The position numbers and the translations under genes were made by a program. This document shows, one piece after another, positions 44,278 through 53,777 of a stretch of 64,000 nt of DNA (the first letter of the stretch is position 1; each line of letters begins with the position of its first letter). The stretch is from assembly GCA_025454405.1 (NCBI GenBank), contig JALOON010000011.1, positions 62,001 through 126,000 of the forward strand, read 5' to 3'. This stretch comes from Oscillatoriaceae cyanobacterium Prado104 (lineage in GTDB: Bacteria > Cyanobacteriota > Cyanobacteriia > Cyanobacteriales > Microcoleaceae). The notes beneath the pieces were generated by a model. That model worked only from the letters and a program-made list of their open reading frames with translations. It was not told the origin of the DNA and did not search any database.

Positions 44278-45624
44278 TCACAAACTATCAGTTACACTGG
44301 TGAAATTAAATGCTTTAACTCGCACTCCCGGCACTACGCTGCTGCCGTAACGTTTTACCTCGGTAACTGCATCGACATCCCGCATCATATCGGGCAAAAT
44401 CTGATTGAAACGCAGGTTTTTAATCGGGTAAGCAATCTTGCCACCCTCAATCCAAAAAGTACCGTCCCGCGTCATTCCCGTTACTTCCGATGTCTTCGGA
44501 TTTACATAATTAACGTACCAAGCCCGACTGATGAAAATTGCCCGATCGGTCCTTGCAATTAAATCTGCTAAACTTTCTGACGAACCTGACATTACGAAAG
44601 GGTAAAAAACGCCTGTTGCTTCTTTACCTTTTTGTGCTGCCCAGTAGCGAGAATAAGCCAAAGTTTGAGGCGCGCCATCTTTGATGATTTCCAAATAGTT
44701 ATTGCTCGATCCGTCGCCGAAAAAAGTTCCCGATCGCAGCAAAGGATGGACCGGATCGCGCTGCACTTGCACCAGGGGGCTGAAAATTCGTTCTCCAGCG
44801 CGATTTCCCGCAGGTTTGCCCGACGCATCCGCAACCGACATGAACGATCGCCCTTCATCCGCCGCCCGCGCATCCAGCCCCCAAATTACCCTCGCTACCA
44901 ACTTCGCAAACGCAGCGCCGTCAAGGATTACGGGATAAACGCCCGGAGGTATGGCGCGGGGTTGCCGGGAAGCTAGGGCCCGATCGACCACTTGTTCTGC
45001 TAATTGCGCGATCGGCAGTTGACAAATACTCCAAGCCGTGGTTTCCGTCCAGCTCGAACCGTCTCCCGTGCGGGCTGTCAAGCTAAAATCTGCTTCTGTA
45101 GAGCGATTGCAAGCCCTCAGTCCCGTTGAAGAGGCGATCGCGTACAGGGACGCCTTCGCGCTTAAAGTACCCGAAGCCTCCGTACCTGCTTGCGAGGCGA
45201 TCGCGCAAGCTTGCCGCACCATTTCAGCCCGCGCTAGGGGCGATACAGTTGCCGTTGCTTCATCAAAAGCCGGAACTCGATCGTCGTAGATTTGAGGTGG
45301 CAGCAGCGGCATCCATTCCGGATCGGGCGGTGCGATTCTGGCTAATTCTTCCGATCGCGCCACAGCAGAGGCGAGCGCACCTTCCTCAAATTCCGTAACA
45401 GACACAGAGGCGCTTTTGTTACCAAAATAGCTAGTAATGCTCAGCTTAAATACTGTTTTGCTAATATTTTGACCGATTTGATTTTCCGAAAATCTTGATA
45501 GTGATTCTTCGCCCGTGTAAATACTGACGAATACACCTTCTGCCGATGACATTTTAACAGTTGAATCCAGCAGGGCTAGCGCTCTATCTTCGCTTAAAAA
45601 TGCGGGCGATGTAGTTGCTGTCAT
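44278..45624 (-). CDS. tldE: TldE/PmbA-family protein
   Basis: A 448-residue protein of the TldD/PmbA family. It lacks the HExxxH metal motif of TldD and so is the TldE-type subunit. Landmarks are GVFVSIYTGEESLSRFSENQI, YPVILDGAAFAKLVARVI, and near the end SEVTGMTRDGTFWIEGGKI and YPIKNLRFNQ. TldD/E is a heterodimeric peptidase that trims modified peptides such as microcin B17 and the antitoxin CcdA. TldD is not adjacent. The C-terminus SVTDSL abuts a heptamer repeat. Confidence 0.87.
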   Translation of the reverse strand: MTATTSPAFLSEDRALALLDSTVKMSSAEGVFVSIYTGEESLSRFSENQIGQNISKTVFKLSITSYFGNKSASVSVTEFEEGALASAVARSEELARIAPPDPEWMPLLPPQIYDDRVPAFDEATATVSPLARAEMVRQACAIASQAGTEASGTLSAKASLYAIASSTGLRACNRSTEADFSLTARTGDGSSWTETTAWSICQLPIAQLAEQVVDRALASRQPRAIPPGVYPVILDGAAFAKLVARVIWGLDARAADEGRSFMSVADASGKPAGNRAGERIFSPLVQVQRDPVHPLLRSGTFFGDGSSNNYLEIIKDGAPQTLAYSRYWAAQKGKEATGVFYPFVMSGSSESLADLIARTDRAIFISRAWYVNYVNPKTSEVTGMTRDGTFWIEGGKIAYPIKNLRFNQILPDMMRDVDAVTEVKRYGSSVVPGVRVKAFNFTSVTDSL

Positions 45625-45709
45625 GGTAAAAAACTCATTCGCTGTACGGTGACAGGTTACAATTAATTATAGTTCCAAATTTAATTATAACTGCTATTGG
45701 TGTAGTTCC

Positions 45710-46513
45710 TTGAAAACCGATCGCCCGTTGTTGCCAGAATTTTTTAAAGGCATTGCATTGTTTACGCCTGGAGGAGACTTAATCTACTGCATCGACTCCA
45801 CCAAACAAACTCGGTGGCACTTGCAGTTGTGCGTTGCCCTGCAGGAAATACTGGGTTTGTCGGAACCGCCGCACTTCCTCGTACCCTGCTACACGGCAAC
45901 TGTCGATCGCTGGTTAGATCCCGGCAACCGAAAGTTGCGAGTTGCGGCTGAAGCTTATCCGCCGGTAATGCGCTACCAAACTCTGCTGAATGCAATTTTT
46001 GACACTGGCAATTTAGTTTGGCACGCGCGATCGGACGAAATCTGCAATCCTCTGGCAATTGCCACTTATTACGAACAATTCCCCGAACTGTGGGAAAATC
46101 ACGAATTAGTTGTCAAGTTGACAATTGGAGAATCTCGATCGCACTCCCGCAATTTACCTGCCATTTCCGGGCTGCCGAGTTCAAGGTCCCAACCCGCCGG
46201 CATTCTCCCGCAAACTGCGATCGGCGAAATCCCAGAAACTCGCGGGTATGTCTTGCGGCTGTTTGTTTCCGGCAGCAATACTGGCACCGAAAGGACTCTC
46301 AAAAATTTGCACGAATTATTAGAACAATCGATCGGTCATCCCTATACATTGAAAGTGATTGATGTTTTAAAACATCCCGAACAAGCTGAGGAAGATCAGA
46401 TTGCTGCCACACCTACTTTGATTAAAGTCTGGCCGAAACCCGTGCGGCGAATTGTCGGTGAATTTAACGACCTTGATAAAATTGTCCGGCTGTTGAGTTA
46501 TGCTGAATTTTAG
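45710..46513 (+). CDS. KaiB-domain protein with a 175-residue N-terminal extension
   Basis: A 267-residue protein. Residues about 178-265 match KaiB: YVLRLFVSGSNTGTERTLKNL, YTLKVIDVLKHPEQAEEDQIAATPTLI and VGEFNDLDKIVRLL, with the thioredoxin-like cis-proline P235. The N-terminal part (FFKGIALFTPGGDLIYCIDSTKQTRWH, HFLVPCYTATVDRW) is a distinct domain I do not recognise. It may tether the KaiB module to another partner, by analogy with SasA, whose KaiB-like domain is N-terminal. The start is TTG at 45710. No kaiA or kaiC gene is near. Confidence 0.8.
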   Translation: MKTDRPLLPEFFKGIALFTPGGDLIYCIDSTKQTRWHLQLCVALQEILGLSEPPHFLVPCYTATVDRWLDPGNRKLRVAAEAYPPVMRYQTLLNAIFDTGNLVWHARSDEICNPLAIATYYEQFPELWENHELVVKLTIGESRSHSRNLPAISGLPSSRSQPAGILPQTAIGEIPETRGYVLRLFVSGSNTGTERTLKNLHELLEQSIGHPYTLKVIDVLKHPEQAEEDQIAATPTLIKVWPKPVRRIVGEFNDLDKIVRLLSYAEF

Positions 46514-46734
46514 TGTAGGTTGGGTTGAGGAACGAAACCCAACATTATATCCAGTTAGGGTAATTACTTAATAAACTCCGTTTGGGGCAGGTTTTTAAGA
46601 TAGTCAATTATTAGCGGGGCTTGTTGAAAAACCCGTGCCTACATCAATGGCTGTCAATCGATTCGATCGATAAGCTCGGCAAGTCTTAAGGTGCGCACTG
46701 CGCACCCTACATCTAATGCAAAAAAGCCGATATA
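46514..46734. repeat. Repeat-bearing gap with three dispersed words
   Basis: TGTAGGTTGGGTTGAGG plus GAAACCCAACA (46516-46545) is a hairpin copy. A GGGGCTTGTTGAAAAAC word near 46616 resembles an insertion-sequence terminus like that at 37220. TTAAGGTGCGCACTGCGCACC at about 46686-46706 is a palindromic copy. No gene visible. Confidence 0.55.
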
Positions 46735-48375
46735 TCACTCAGGAAGACAAACATCAGGAGCGCACAAACCCGATAAATGCAAAGTTGTAACTTCCAAAGT
46801 ATTCAACTCAACTTGCCGGATAACGTGATTGTTAGTATCAGCAACAAACAAATGAGGTCCGATCGCGCTCACTCCCGAAGGTTCAAAAAATTGAGCGTGG
46901 ATGCCCTTACCGTCAAGATAACCTGCTTTTCCATCTCCAACCATCGCAATGCAATTACCGCTGCGGTGGTCGATCCGCTTAATTTTGTGATTGTAAGTAT
47001 CGGCAACCCACAAATAATTTTGAGCGTATTCCACACCCAAACAATGCTGCAATCTTACCTCATCGCCCCGCCCGTCTTTATCCCCAAAACCAAACAAATC
47101 GCCGCTGCCGCAAACAGTTCGCACCTTCGGATTTTCATCAATCCCGATCGCCCGAATCGAACTAATTTCGCTATCAGCAACAAACAACTCCGATCGGTCT
47201 GTAGATAAGCCGCTGGGCTGAGAAAAAGCAGATTCTCCAAGATTTCCATCAACGCAGGATTCTCGACCGTTACCGGCATAAACCGCGATCGTGCCAGCAT
47301 CTAACTGCATTTCCCAAATCTGGTGAGATCCGGCCATAGCAACAAACAGCCTGTTGCCAACTTTTTCTAAATCCCAAGGCGAATTTAATTTAGTTTCTAA
47401 AGCCTTGCCTGCCTGCACTGAAATCTCGTGACTTTGTTCGCCAGTACCCGCAATAGTTTCGACCCTTTGAGTTGTAAAATCAACTTTTCTAATCGCGTGA
47501 TTTTCCGTATCAGCAACGTAGAGAATCTGACCGTCTGCATCAAAAGCCATACCTTGAGGTGCCAAAAACTCAGCTTCTGCAAAATTGCCGTCAGTCAAAC
47601 CAGCTTTACCCGTACCGATGACGTGCAAAACCTCACCTTCTGTCGTGCTAACAACAATTCTGTTGTGTCCCGAATCCGCAATAAACAAACAAGAACCAAC
47701 TAAACTTTGTTGCACCGAATTAACAGGACCCGGCACCACAGATTCATCTACAGATCCACTATTCTCAGTGATTTCTTCTAAAAGAGCTTCGTGTTGGTGA
47801 AGTTTCTTTGCCTCAGTTGCAGTAATCGCAAATGCCAGCACTTTACCGGGAAAAGCCAGCGGCATCACTAGAGGTTTTCGCTGTTTTTCCAAACTAAAAC
47901 TCTGTTCGGAAAAATTGACAGCACCTCGATCTTTATATTCAGCAATTAACTTGCCAATTAACTCATCCAGCGGTTCTCGATTGCCCTCACCGGAAACGTA
48001 ACCGATAACATAACCTTCCGGATCGATAACCATTAAAGTCGGCCAAGCGCGAACGGCATAACTTTGCCAAACCTGCATCTCGCTATCCACAATTACCGGA
48101 TGTTCGATATCGTAGCGGAGGATAGCTTGGCGAATATTTTCAACTTCTTTTTCATTGTCAAACTTCGCCGAGTGAACGCCGATAACAGTCAAAGAATCTT
48201 TGTATTTTTGTTCGAGGTATTTTAAATCTGGGAGGACGTGCAAACAGTTGATGCAGCAGTACGTCCAAAAGTCGAGGAGGACGACGCGGCCTTTTAAAGA
48301 TCCAATGGATAAACCTTTATCGGTATTCAACCACGGGTAATTTCCGGGGAATTCTGGTGCTCTGACGCGAGGCAT
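46735..48375 (-). CDS. Thioredoxin-like and NHL-repeat protein (NHLRC2-like)
   Basis: A 546-residue protein. Residues about 10-150 form a TlpA/thioredoxin-like domain with C41-I-N-C44 in WTYCCINCLHVLPDL and VRAWPTLMVID as the cis-proline loop. Residues about 215-535 form an NHL beta-propeller with repeated xLFVADxxxHxI and AGxGxxG-type strands (FIADSGHNRIV; YVADTENHAIRKVD; FVADTNNHVIRQVE). This domain order is that of NHLRC2. The function is probably a thiol-redox process, substrate unknown. Adjacent genes give no hint. Confidence 0.85.
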   Translation of the reverse strand: MPRVRAPEFPGNYPWLNTDKGLSIGSLKGRVVLLDFWTYCCINCLHVLPDLKYLEQKYKDSLTVIGVHSAKFDNEKEVENIRQAILRYDIEHPVIVDSEMQVWQSYAVRAWPTLMVIDPEGYVIGYVSGEGNREPLDELIGKLIAEYKDRGAVNFSEQSFSLEKQRKPLVMPLAFPGKVLAFAITATEAKKLHQHEALLEEITENSGSVDESVVPGPVNSVQQSLVGSCLFIADSGHNRIVVSTTEGEVLHVIGTGKAGLTDGNFAEAEFLAPQGMAFDADGQILYVADTENHAIRKVDFTTQRVETIAGTGEQSHEISVQAGKALETKLNSPWDLEKVGNRLFVAMAGSHQIWEMQLDAGTIAVYAGNGRESCVDGNLGESAFSQPSGLSTDRSELFVADSEISSIRAIGIDENPKVRTVCGSGDLFGFGDKDGRGDEVRLQHCLGVEYAQNYLWVADTYNHKIKRIDHRSGNCIAMVGDGKAGYLDGKGIHAQFFEPSGVSAIGPHLFVADTNNHVIRQVELNTLEVTTLHLSGLCAPDVCLPE

Positions 48376-48483
48376 AGTATCTCCTTGGTAGGGCCTGATT
48401 AATGTTCGTACCTCTTTAATTTAGCCAGAAGTTTCGGCGGATGGGGAAAAAGCAAGCAGGAATGGAAACTGCTTGAATGCCAT

Positions 48484-48780
48484 TACTCGTTTACTCGTGT
48501 TACTCGTTTCTCGTGTTACTCGTTGTTACTCGTTCCCAGGCTGTGCCTGGGAACGCAGGTGTACTCGGTACTCGTGGTACTCGTTCCCAGGCTGTGCCTG
48601 GGAACGCAGATCGCGAGGCTCTGCCTCGCCTTCGCCTTTTCCTCGCAGCTTGACATCTAAAATTCTTACCCAAGATGCTTGACATTTGCGGTTGGCAAGT
48701 TAACTCCTTCAGGAACGCGATCGCCTGGGAATGTCTGTCGCGAGGCTCTGGCTCGCCTTTTTGATTCATATCAAATTATT
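48484..48780. repeat. TACTCGT tandem tract and CGTTCCCAGGC hairpin copies
   Basis: TTACTCGT words repeat from 48484 to 48530. CGTTCCCAGGCTGTGCCTGG then GAACG occurs at about 48531-48554 and about 48582-48605, each a hairpin. CGCGAGGCTCTGCCTCGCC-type words follow at about 48614 and 48741. The rest of the 615-bp gap to the MerR gene has no gene. The MerR promoter should lie at about 48900-48985. Confidence 0.65.
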
Positions 48781-48990
48781 CATTTTTTCTATTATTTTAA
48801 AAGCGTAAATGCCAGCTCGATCGCCCGTATTTATCATTAAGTAACAAGGAGCGATCGATATTTTACAAACCATCAAACTTCCTGCTAAACCGCGCCAATG
48901 CACGCTTATAAAATATTTACAATTCGCCTCTTGACTCTACCCTTAGAGGAGAGTATTTACTAAAAAAACAAGCACGTTTAAGCACCAAAA

Positions 48991-49809
48991 ATGCTGAAAA
49001 TAGGCGACTTTTCCAAACTGAGCCTAGTGTCGATTAAAGCACTGCGGCTCTACGATCGAATGGGTTTGCTAAAACCAACTCGCGTCGATCGCGCTAACGG
49101 ATACCGCTACTACTCAGCCAGTCAATTGCCCAGACTCAACCGCATTTTAGCATTTAAAGATTTGGGATTTTCTTTAGAGCAAATCGGGCAACTGCTCGAC
49201 GACCAAATTTCCCCAGTCCAAATGCGCGGAATGCTGCGGTTGAAACAAGCCGAACTCCAGCAGCACATTCAGGGAGAAACGGCGCGATTGGCAAGAGTAG
49301 AAGCTCGTTTGAGACAAATTGAACTGGAGGGAAATATGCCAAATTACGAAGTAGTTTTGAAAAAAATTCAGCCAATGACTGTTGCTTCTATTCGTGAAAT
49401 ATTACCCAATTATTCTGCTGTTGGGAAATTGTTTGATGACTTGACAGATTACCTGCAACAGCATGGAGTTAAAGCAGATAGTTGTGCGGCGATTTGGCAC
49501 GATACTGGATACAAAGAAACTGATGTTGATGGTGAAGCGATTGTAATTGTTGACAAATTGCTGCCGGGGAGCGATCGAATTAAATTCTACGAGTTGCCCG
49601 CTTTGGAGCAAGCTGCATCCGTTATCTACCAAGGGAGTTACAATACCATTGCCGAGTCTTACAACTATTTGCTCAGTTGGATCGAGACAAGCGGCTATCA
49701 AATTGTCGGCCCCAACAGAGAGATTTACATTCAGGGCGGCCCGGAACAAGACAACGAATCTTACGTGACAGAAATTCTATTTCCTGTTGAAAAGATTTGT
49801 AGGAATTAG
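48991..49809 (+). CDS. MerR-family regulator with GyrI-like effector domain
   Basis: A 272-residue BmrR-type regulator. Residues 1-75 are the winged HTH (KIGDFSKLSLVSIKALRLYDRMGLL, NGYRYYSASQL). A coiled coil (LRLKQAELQQHIQGETARL) links to a GyrI-like ligand-binding domain (about 120-270, ILPNYSAVGKLFDDL, ALEQAASVIYQGSY, EIYIQGG). Such proteins activate efflux or detoxification genes when they bind hydrophobic cations. No efflux gene is adjacent. It is convergent with cytM. Confidence 0.87.
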   Translation: MLKIGDFSKLSLVSIKALRLYDRMGLLKPTRVDRANGYRYYSASQLPRLNRILAFKDLGFSLEQIGQLLDDQISPVQMRGMLRLKQAELQQHIQGETARLARVEARLRQIELEGNMPNYEVVLKKIQPMTVASIREILPNYSAVGKLFDDLTDYLQQHGVKADSCAAIWHDTGYKETDVDGEAIVIVDKLLPGSDRIKFYELPALEQAASVIYQGSYNTIAESYNYLLSWIETSGYQIVGPNREIYIQGGPEQDNESYVTEILFPVEKICRN

Positions 49810-49894
49810 GCTAGTTAAACAGTTGACAGCATACAGATTGACAGCATACAGATTGACAGCGATCGTCCACCGTCAGTCTGTCGGCTGTCAATTG

Positions 49895-50275
49895 TCACAT
49901 TTTTTCGAGATAGCTAAGCAAGTCGGCCATTTCTTGGGGACTCGGCTGAAACTGAGGCATGGGCGGAGTTCGCCCGCTGGTGACTTGGCGGATCAGTTCG
50001 ATTTGAGATTTGTGCTGCGACACTTTACACAAACTCGGTCCGACTTGAGAGTCTGTAAAAGATATGTGACACCCGGCGCAGTTCATTTGAAATATGGCGG
50101 AACCTTGAACGGGATCGCCCGTTAGGGACAGCACGCTGCTGATGTAGGGATCGGGGGCTTGCAACAGGCGAACCGCTAAACTCGCTAACACGATCGCGAG
50201 CAATGCTGCTACGGCACATACGGCAAGCCGCCCGATCGGGAGTCTAATTTCATTTTGGGTAATTTGGTTATTCAA
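49895..50275 (-). CDS. cytM: Cytochrome c, CytM-like, membrane-anchored
   Basis: A 126-residue c-type cytochrome. One transmembrane helix (about 15-38) is followed by the haem motif CAGCH (C66, C69, H70) and axial M106 in TPPMPQF, ending SPQEMADLLSYLEKM. The DPYISSVLSLTGDPVQGSAIFQMNC entry matches cyanobacterial cytochrome cM. CytM is an electron carrier whose role in respiration or photosynthesis regulation is debated. It is divergent from petG, 179 bp away. Confidence 0.88.
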   Translation of the reverse strand: MNNQITQNEIRLPIGRLAVCAVAALLAIVLASLAVRLLQAPDPYISSVLSLTGDPVQGSAIFQMNCAGCHISFTDSQVGPSLCKVSQHKSQIELIRQVTSGRTPPMPQFQPSPQEMADLLSYLEKM

Positions 50276-50454
50276 AGGAGTTCTATATTAAAAGTATCTA
50301 CAAGAAAATTTATTTCTCATAACATAGCTTAATCCTTCACCGCCGGGAGATCAAGGTTTGAGAATGATTCAATGGCATCTGGGCCTCAATCTAGCCGTGT
50401 AAGAGCTGGTAAAATTAAAAATTGGTTGTTAAATCTTTACGATAAGGAGATCTC

Positions 50455-50574
50455 ATGGTAGAACCGTTGCTTTCCGGCATAGTGTTGGGTCTGATCTTTG
50501 TTACTCTTGCGGGGCTGTTTTTTGCTGCCTACCAGCAGTACAAGCGCGGCGATCAGTTGGGTATCAATAAGTAA
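50455..50574 (+). CDS. petG: Cytochrome b6f complex subunit PetG
   Basis: The ATG at 50455 (with AAGGAGA upstream) opens a 39-residue protein, [20 protein letters not shown], then [15 protein letters not shown]. It is a single transmembrane helix with the conserved YQQYKR end of PetG, the small subunit needed for assembly of the b6f complex. It is fully cyanobacterial in sequence. The last residues (GINK) are slightly longer than usual. Confidence 0.93.
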   Translation: MVEPLLSGIVLGLIFVTLAGLFFAAYQQYKRGDQLGINK

Positions 50575-50584
50575 AATTGCCTAA

Positions 50585-50778
50585 TCGAGAGGGGGAGAGG
50601 GGGAGAGGGGGAGAGTGGGAGAGTGGGGGAGGGGGAGAGGGGAAGATGGACTTTTTCTTATTCCTCCTTCCTTCTTATTCCTCCTTCCTTCTTATTCCTC
50701 CTTCCTTCTTCCTTCTTCCTTCTTCCTTCTTCCTTCTTCCTTCTTCCCTCTTCCTTCTTCCTTCTTCCTTCTTCCTTC
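50585..50778. repeat. GGGAGAG and CTTCCTTC simple-sequence tracts
   Basis: GGGGGAGAGG words repeat at about 50588-50642. A CTTCCTTCTT tract runs from about 50660 to 50778, directly against the stop of the following minus-strand glycosyltransferase. Two complementary purine/pyrimidine tracts of this length could form a triplex or intermolecular structure; that is speculation. Confidence 0.75.
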
Positions 50779-51859
50779 AAATATATCGATCGAGAACCCT
50801 TGCAGTTTCTCGGCCTGTTTTTTCCCAGCTAAATTCTTTTGCCCTTGCTAAACCCAGGGCCTGCAAGTGCGATCGCAATTTGCCGTTGCGGGCGATATCG
50901 CCCATAGCTGCGGCAATTTCCCCGACATTGTAAGGATCGACTAACAATGCTGCATCGCCCGCTACTTCCGGCATGGAGGAAATGTTGGAAGTAATGGCGG
51001 GAGTGCCGCATGCCATTGCTTCGAGCACGGGCAAGCCGAATCCTTCCCACAAACTCGGAAATACCAGCGCGATCGCCCGATTGATAACTTCGGGCAATTG
51101 GGCGGGGGGAAGGTAATCTAAAAATTTTACGCGATCGTTCAATCCCAATTCTGCAACTTGCGCTTTTAACAGCGGCGTGTAGCGCTTGTCTTCCGAGCCC
51201 GCTATCCACAATTCGTACTCGGAATTGTCGGGCAAAGCTGCAAATGCTGCGACAATTCGCTGCAAGTTTTTATAGGGATTGTGGCGGCCGATATACAAGA
51301 AATAATTGCTAGTTGGCAAGTCGAGAAACCGAAAGAAACTCGCATCGTAGCCGGGAAAAATTGGCGAAATTAAGTTAGGCGAAATCTTGCAAAAATCGGC
51401 AAGATCTTTTGCGGTGGCTTCCGAGTCGCAGATAACGTGTTCGGCTTGTCGCAATACTTGGGGAATGTAGTAGCGGTGGTAAAGTGCCAGCGGATCGAAG
51501 CGGCGGGGAAATCGCAGGGCAATTAAGTCGTGTACTGTAACTATATAGCGGCATCCGGCATATAATGGAGCTTCGGGAAGTGGGGAAAATAACAAATTTG
51601 ATTTGAGATTTTTGTATATTTTTGGGAGTTGGGTTTGCGTCCACAGCAGGCGGTTGATATGTCCTTTAATGCCTTGTTCTGGTGTTAAGTTGGCTGGGAT
51701 TTTGTAGCAGTTGCTGTTGGGAAATTGTTCGGCGACGAGTAAGGTGGGGTTGAGGTATTTTAGTTGGGGAAATAAGTTTTTGGCGTAGATTGTGATGCCT
51801 GTTGGTTTGGATATGAGGAAGGAGAGGTTGATTAGCAGGTTCGATCGGGGGTGGGGCAT
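50777..51859 (-). CDS. Glycosyltransferase family 4 (first of a tandem pair)
   Basis: A 360-residue GT-B enzyme. Residues 1-180 form the acceptor domain ([21 protein letters not shown]). Residues about 185-360 form the donor domain ([64 protein letters not shown] with the E(x7)E pair, [14 protein letters not shown]). It has clear similarity to the neighbouring gene at 52149-53219, indicating tandem duplication. Substrates unknown, likely exopolysaccharide or glycolipid. Confidence 0.87.
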   Translation of the reverse strand: MPHPRSNLLINLSFLISKPTGITIYAKNLFPQLKYLNPTLLVAEQFPNSNCYKIPANLTPEQGIKGHINRLLWTQTQLPKIYKNLKSNLLFSPLPEAPLYAGCRYIVTVHDLIALRFPRRFDPLALYHRYYIPQVLRQAEHVICDSEATAKDLADFCKISPNLISPIFPGYDASFFRFLDLPTSNYFLYIGRHNPYKNLQRIVAAFAALPDNSEYELWIAGSEDKRYTPLLKAQVAELGLNDRVKFLDYLPPAQLPEVINRAIALVFPSLWEGFGLPVLEAMACGTPAITSNISSMPEVAGDAALLVDPYNVGEIAAAMGDIARNGKLRSHLQALGLARAKEFSWEKTGRETARVLDRYI

Positions 51860-51940
51860 AAGTATATTGCGTGCGGTTTTTGAGTTAGTTTTTTTGAACC
51901 GCAGAGGGCGCAGAGGGCGCAGAGAGGAGATAAAAGATCT

Positions 51941-51999
51941 GGTTTGTAGTGAGGACTTCAGTCCGCAAATTCAGAGGACTAAAGTCCCCACTACAAACC
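51941..51999. repeat. Copy of the TTTGTAGTGAGGACT hairpin family
   Basis: GGTTTGTAGTGAGGACTTCA at 51941 pairs with GGACTAAAGTCCCCACTACAAACC near 51976-51999. A GCAGAGGGC tandem word precedes it. It lies in the 289-bp gap between the two glycosyltransferases. Confidence 0.7.
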
Positions 52000-52148
52000 T
52001 TACTTATTCTGGTTGTTCGAGGTGACATGATATCACTGTAACTTTATGCTGTCAAGAGGTGGTATGGTGCGCTGCCATCGACTGTTCAATTAGTAGCAAA
52101 AATTTTCGCAGAGATGCACTCAATTTAATTGTACTGTCACAACTTTCA

Positions 52149-53219
52149 CTAAAGATACTTCTGTAAAATATTGGCAGTTTCTGTTCCGGTTTTTTCCCAG
52201 CTAAATCGATCGGCTTGGGCTAAGCTAGCTGTTTTTAATTTCGATCGCACTTGGGAATTTGTTGCTACTGTTTGCATGGCTTCGGCGATTTCTCCGATGC
52301 TGTAAGGATTGACTAATAAAGCGGCATTTCCAGCTACTTCTGGCATCGATGAGATGTTGGAAGTAATGACTGGAGTGCCGCAAGCCATTGCTTCTAAAAT
52401 TGGCAATCCGAAGCCTTCCCAAAGTGTGGGAAATACCAGGGCGATCGCTTGATTCATCAATACTGGTAATTCAGTGTAGGAAACGTAACCGAGAAATTTT
52501 ACTGATGCTTTTAATCCTAATTCTGCAACTTGTTCGATTAACTGTGGCGTGTAAGCGTTGGGAGGTCCGGCCAGCCACAGTTCGCAATTAGTTCGATCGC
52601 CCAAAGTTGCAAATGCTGCAATTAATCTTTCCAAGTTTTTGTAAGGATCGTGTCTGCCTGTATACAGAAAGTAATTTTGAGTTGGCAAGTCGAGATATCG
52701 AAAGTTATTTTTATCGCAAGCTAGCGGAACTACGCTCATTTTTTTATCTGAAATTTTGAAAAAATTGGCAACATCTTCAAGTGTAGATTGGGAATCGCAA
52801 ATAATGTGTTCTGCTTGTTTCAACACCTGCGGGATGTAGTAGCGAAAATATGCTGTTAATCGAGAGAATCTTTTGGGAAACCGCAAGGGAATTAAATCGT
52901 GAACGGTGACGATGCTGCGGCAGCGGGAATATAAAGGTGCTTCGGGTAAGGGAGAAAAAATCAGGTTTGACTGCAATTTTTTGTAGATTTTCGGAAAGTC
53001 AAATTGAGTCCATCGCAATCTGTTAATTTGTCCTTTAGTTCCGCGATCGGGCGTCAGATCTTCCGGTATTTGATAGCAATTGTAATTCTCAATCTTTTGG
53101 GAAGTAAGTAATGTCGGTGCTAGCTGTTGCAGGTGCGGGAAAATATTAGCTGCGTAAGTCCCGATGCCTGTCGGTTCTGGAGTTAAAAATGACAAATTGA
53201 TTAACAGTCGATCGGACAT
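52149..53219 (-). CDS. Glycosyltransferase family 4 (second of a tandem pair)
   Basis: From the ATG at 53219 ([20 protein letters not shown]) the protein has 356 residues. It matches the neighbour at 50777-51859 throughout: [77 protein letters not shown]. The frame extends upstream to 53297, but those residues look unrelated. The duplication probably gave two transferases acting in one pathway. Confidence 0.86.
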   Translation of the reverse strand: MSDRLLINLSFLTPEPTGIGTYAANIFPHLQQLAPTLLTSQKIENYNCYQIPEDLTPDRGTKGQINRLRWTQFDFPKIYKKLQSNLIFSPLPEAPLYSRCRSIVTVHDLIPLRFPKRFSRLTAYFRYYIPQVLKQAEHIICDSQSTLEDVANFFKISDKKMSVVPLACDKNNFRYLDLPTQNYFLYTGRHDPYKNLERLIAAFATLGDRTNCELWLAGPPNAYTPQLIEQVAELGLKASVKFLGYVSYTELPVLMNQAIALVFPTLWEGFGLPILEAMACGTPVITSNISSMPEVAGNAALLVNPYSIGEIAEAMQTVATNSQVRSKLKTASLAQADRFSWEKTGTETANILQKYL

Positions 53220-53313
53220 ATTGCAAATAGATTTACCAAATATGAATTGAGAACAGGATTTAAAGCAGGCTATCGTTTGAGAAGTTAGGAGAAACACGGA
53301 AATTCCCAGGAAA

Positions 53314-53655
53314 TCAATCTATTCGATCGACCGTCGTGCGTTTCTGATGTTCCTCTCCCCACTGACACAGCGGTTTAAAGATGGGTATTAGCGTTCTGCC
53401 ATAGTCTGTAAAAGCATACTCAACTTTTGGAGGCTTCCCGGACAGCGTTTTACGGCTAATAATACCATCACGCTCTAGTTCGCGTAATTGTTGAATCAGC
53501 ATTTTTTCGGTAATTTCAGGAATTAACCGCTTCAATTCGCTGTATCGCTTGACTGCATCCTTAAGATGCCAGAGGATTAAGAGTTTCCATTTACCCCCCA
53601 AGACTTTCAAAGTAGTTTGTACGAAGAGTGTACCATCGGTTTGTTTTGATTGCAT
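53314..53655 (-). CDS. HxlR-family transcriptional regulator
   Basis: From the ATG at 53655 the protein has 113 residues. It has the HxlR winged helix (LKVLGGKWKLLILWHLKDAVKRYSELKRLIP, ITEKMLIQQLRELERDGIISR) and ends with a helix. The frame runs on to 53745, but that extension would cover the likely operator, so I prefer 53655. The divergent SDR and monooxygenase genes are its likely targets. HxlR proteins often sense quinones or thiol stress. The usual N-terminal sensing cysteine is not in the shorter form. Confidence 0.82.
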   Translation of the reverse strand: MQSKQTDGTLFVQTTLKVLGGKWKLLILWHLKDAVKRYSELKRLIPEITEKMLIQQLRELERDGIISRKTLSGKPPKVEYAFTDYGRTLIPIFKPLCQWGEEHQKRTTVDRID

Positions 53656-53683
53656 GAAAATCACGTTCTGGCGATCTGCTGGA

Positions 53684-53703
53684 TACTTACAAAAAAGTAA
53701 GCA
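53684..53703. promoter_or_regulatory. Candidate HxlR operator
   Basis: TACTTACAAAAAAGTAAGCA is an inverted repeat: TACTTAC against GTAAGCA, with one mismatch and a 6-base spacer. It sits between the divergent hxlR-type and SDR genes, 74 bp before the SDR start. Its symmetry and location fit binding by a winged-helix dimer and co-regulation of both sides. Confidence 0.55.
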
Positions 53704-53777
53704 CTTCCCAAAAGTTAAGTCAAAGTATAGAGTGTTGTTGGTCAAATTTTATCGTTTTCAGTTGAGAAAGCAAGGTA

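Noticed and set aside
50585-50778. Purine/pyrimidine tracts as an origin or attachment site
   Set aside because: There are no DnaA-box clusters, integrase gene or flanking duplications. It is simple-sequence DNA.
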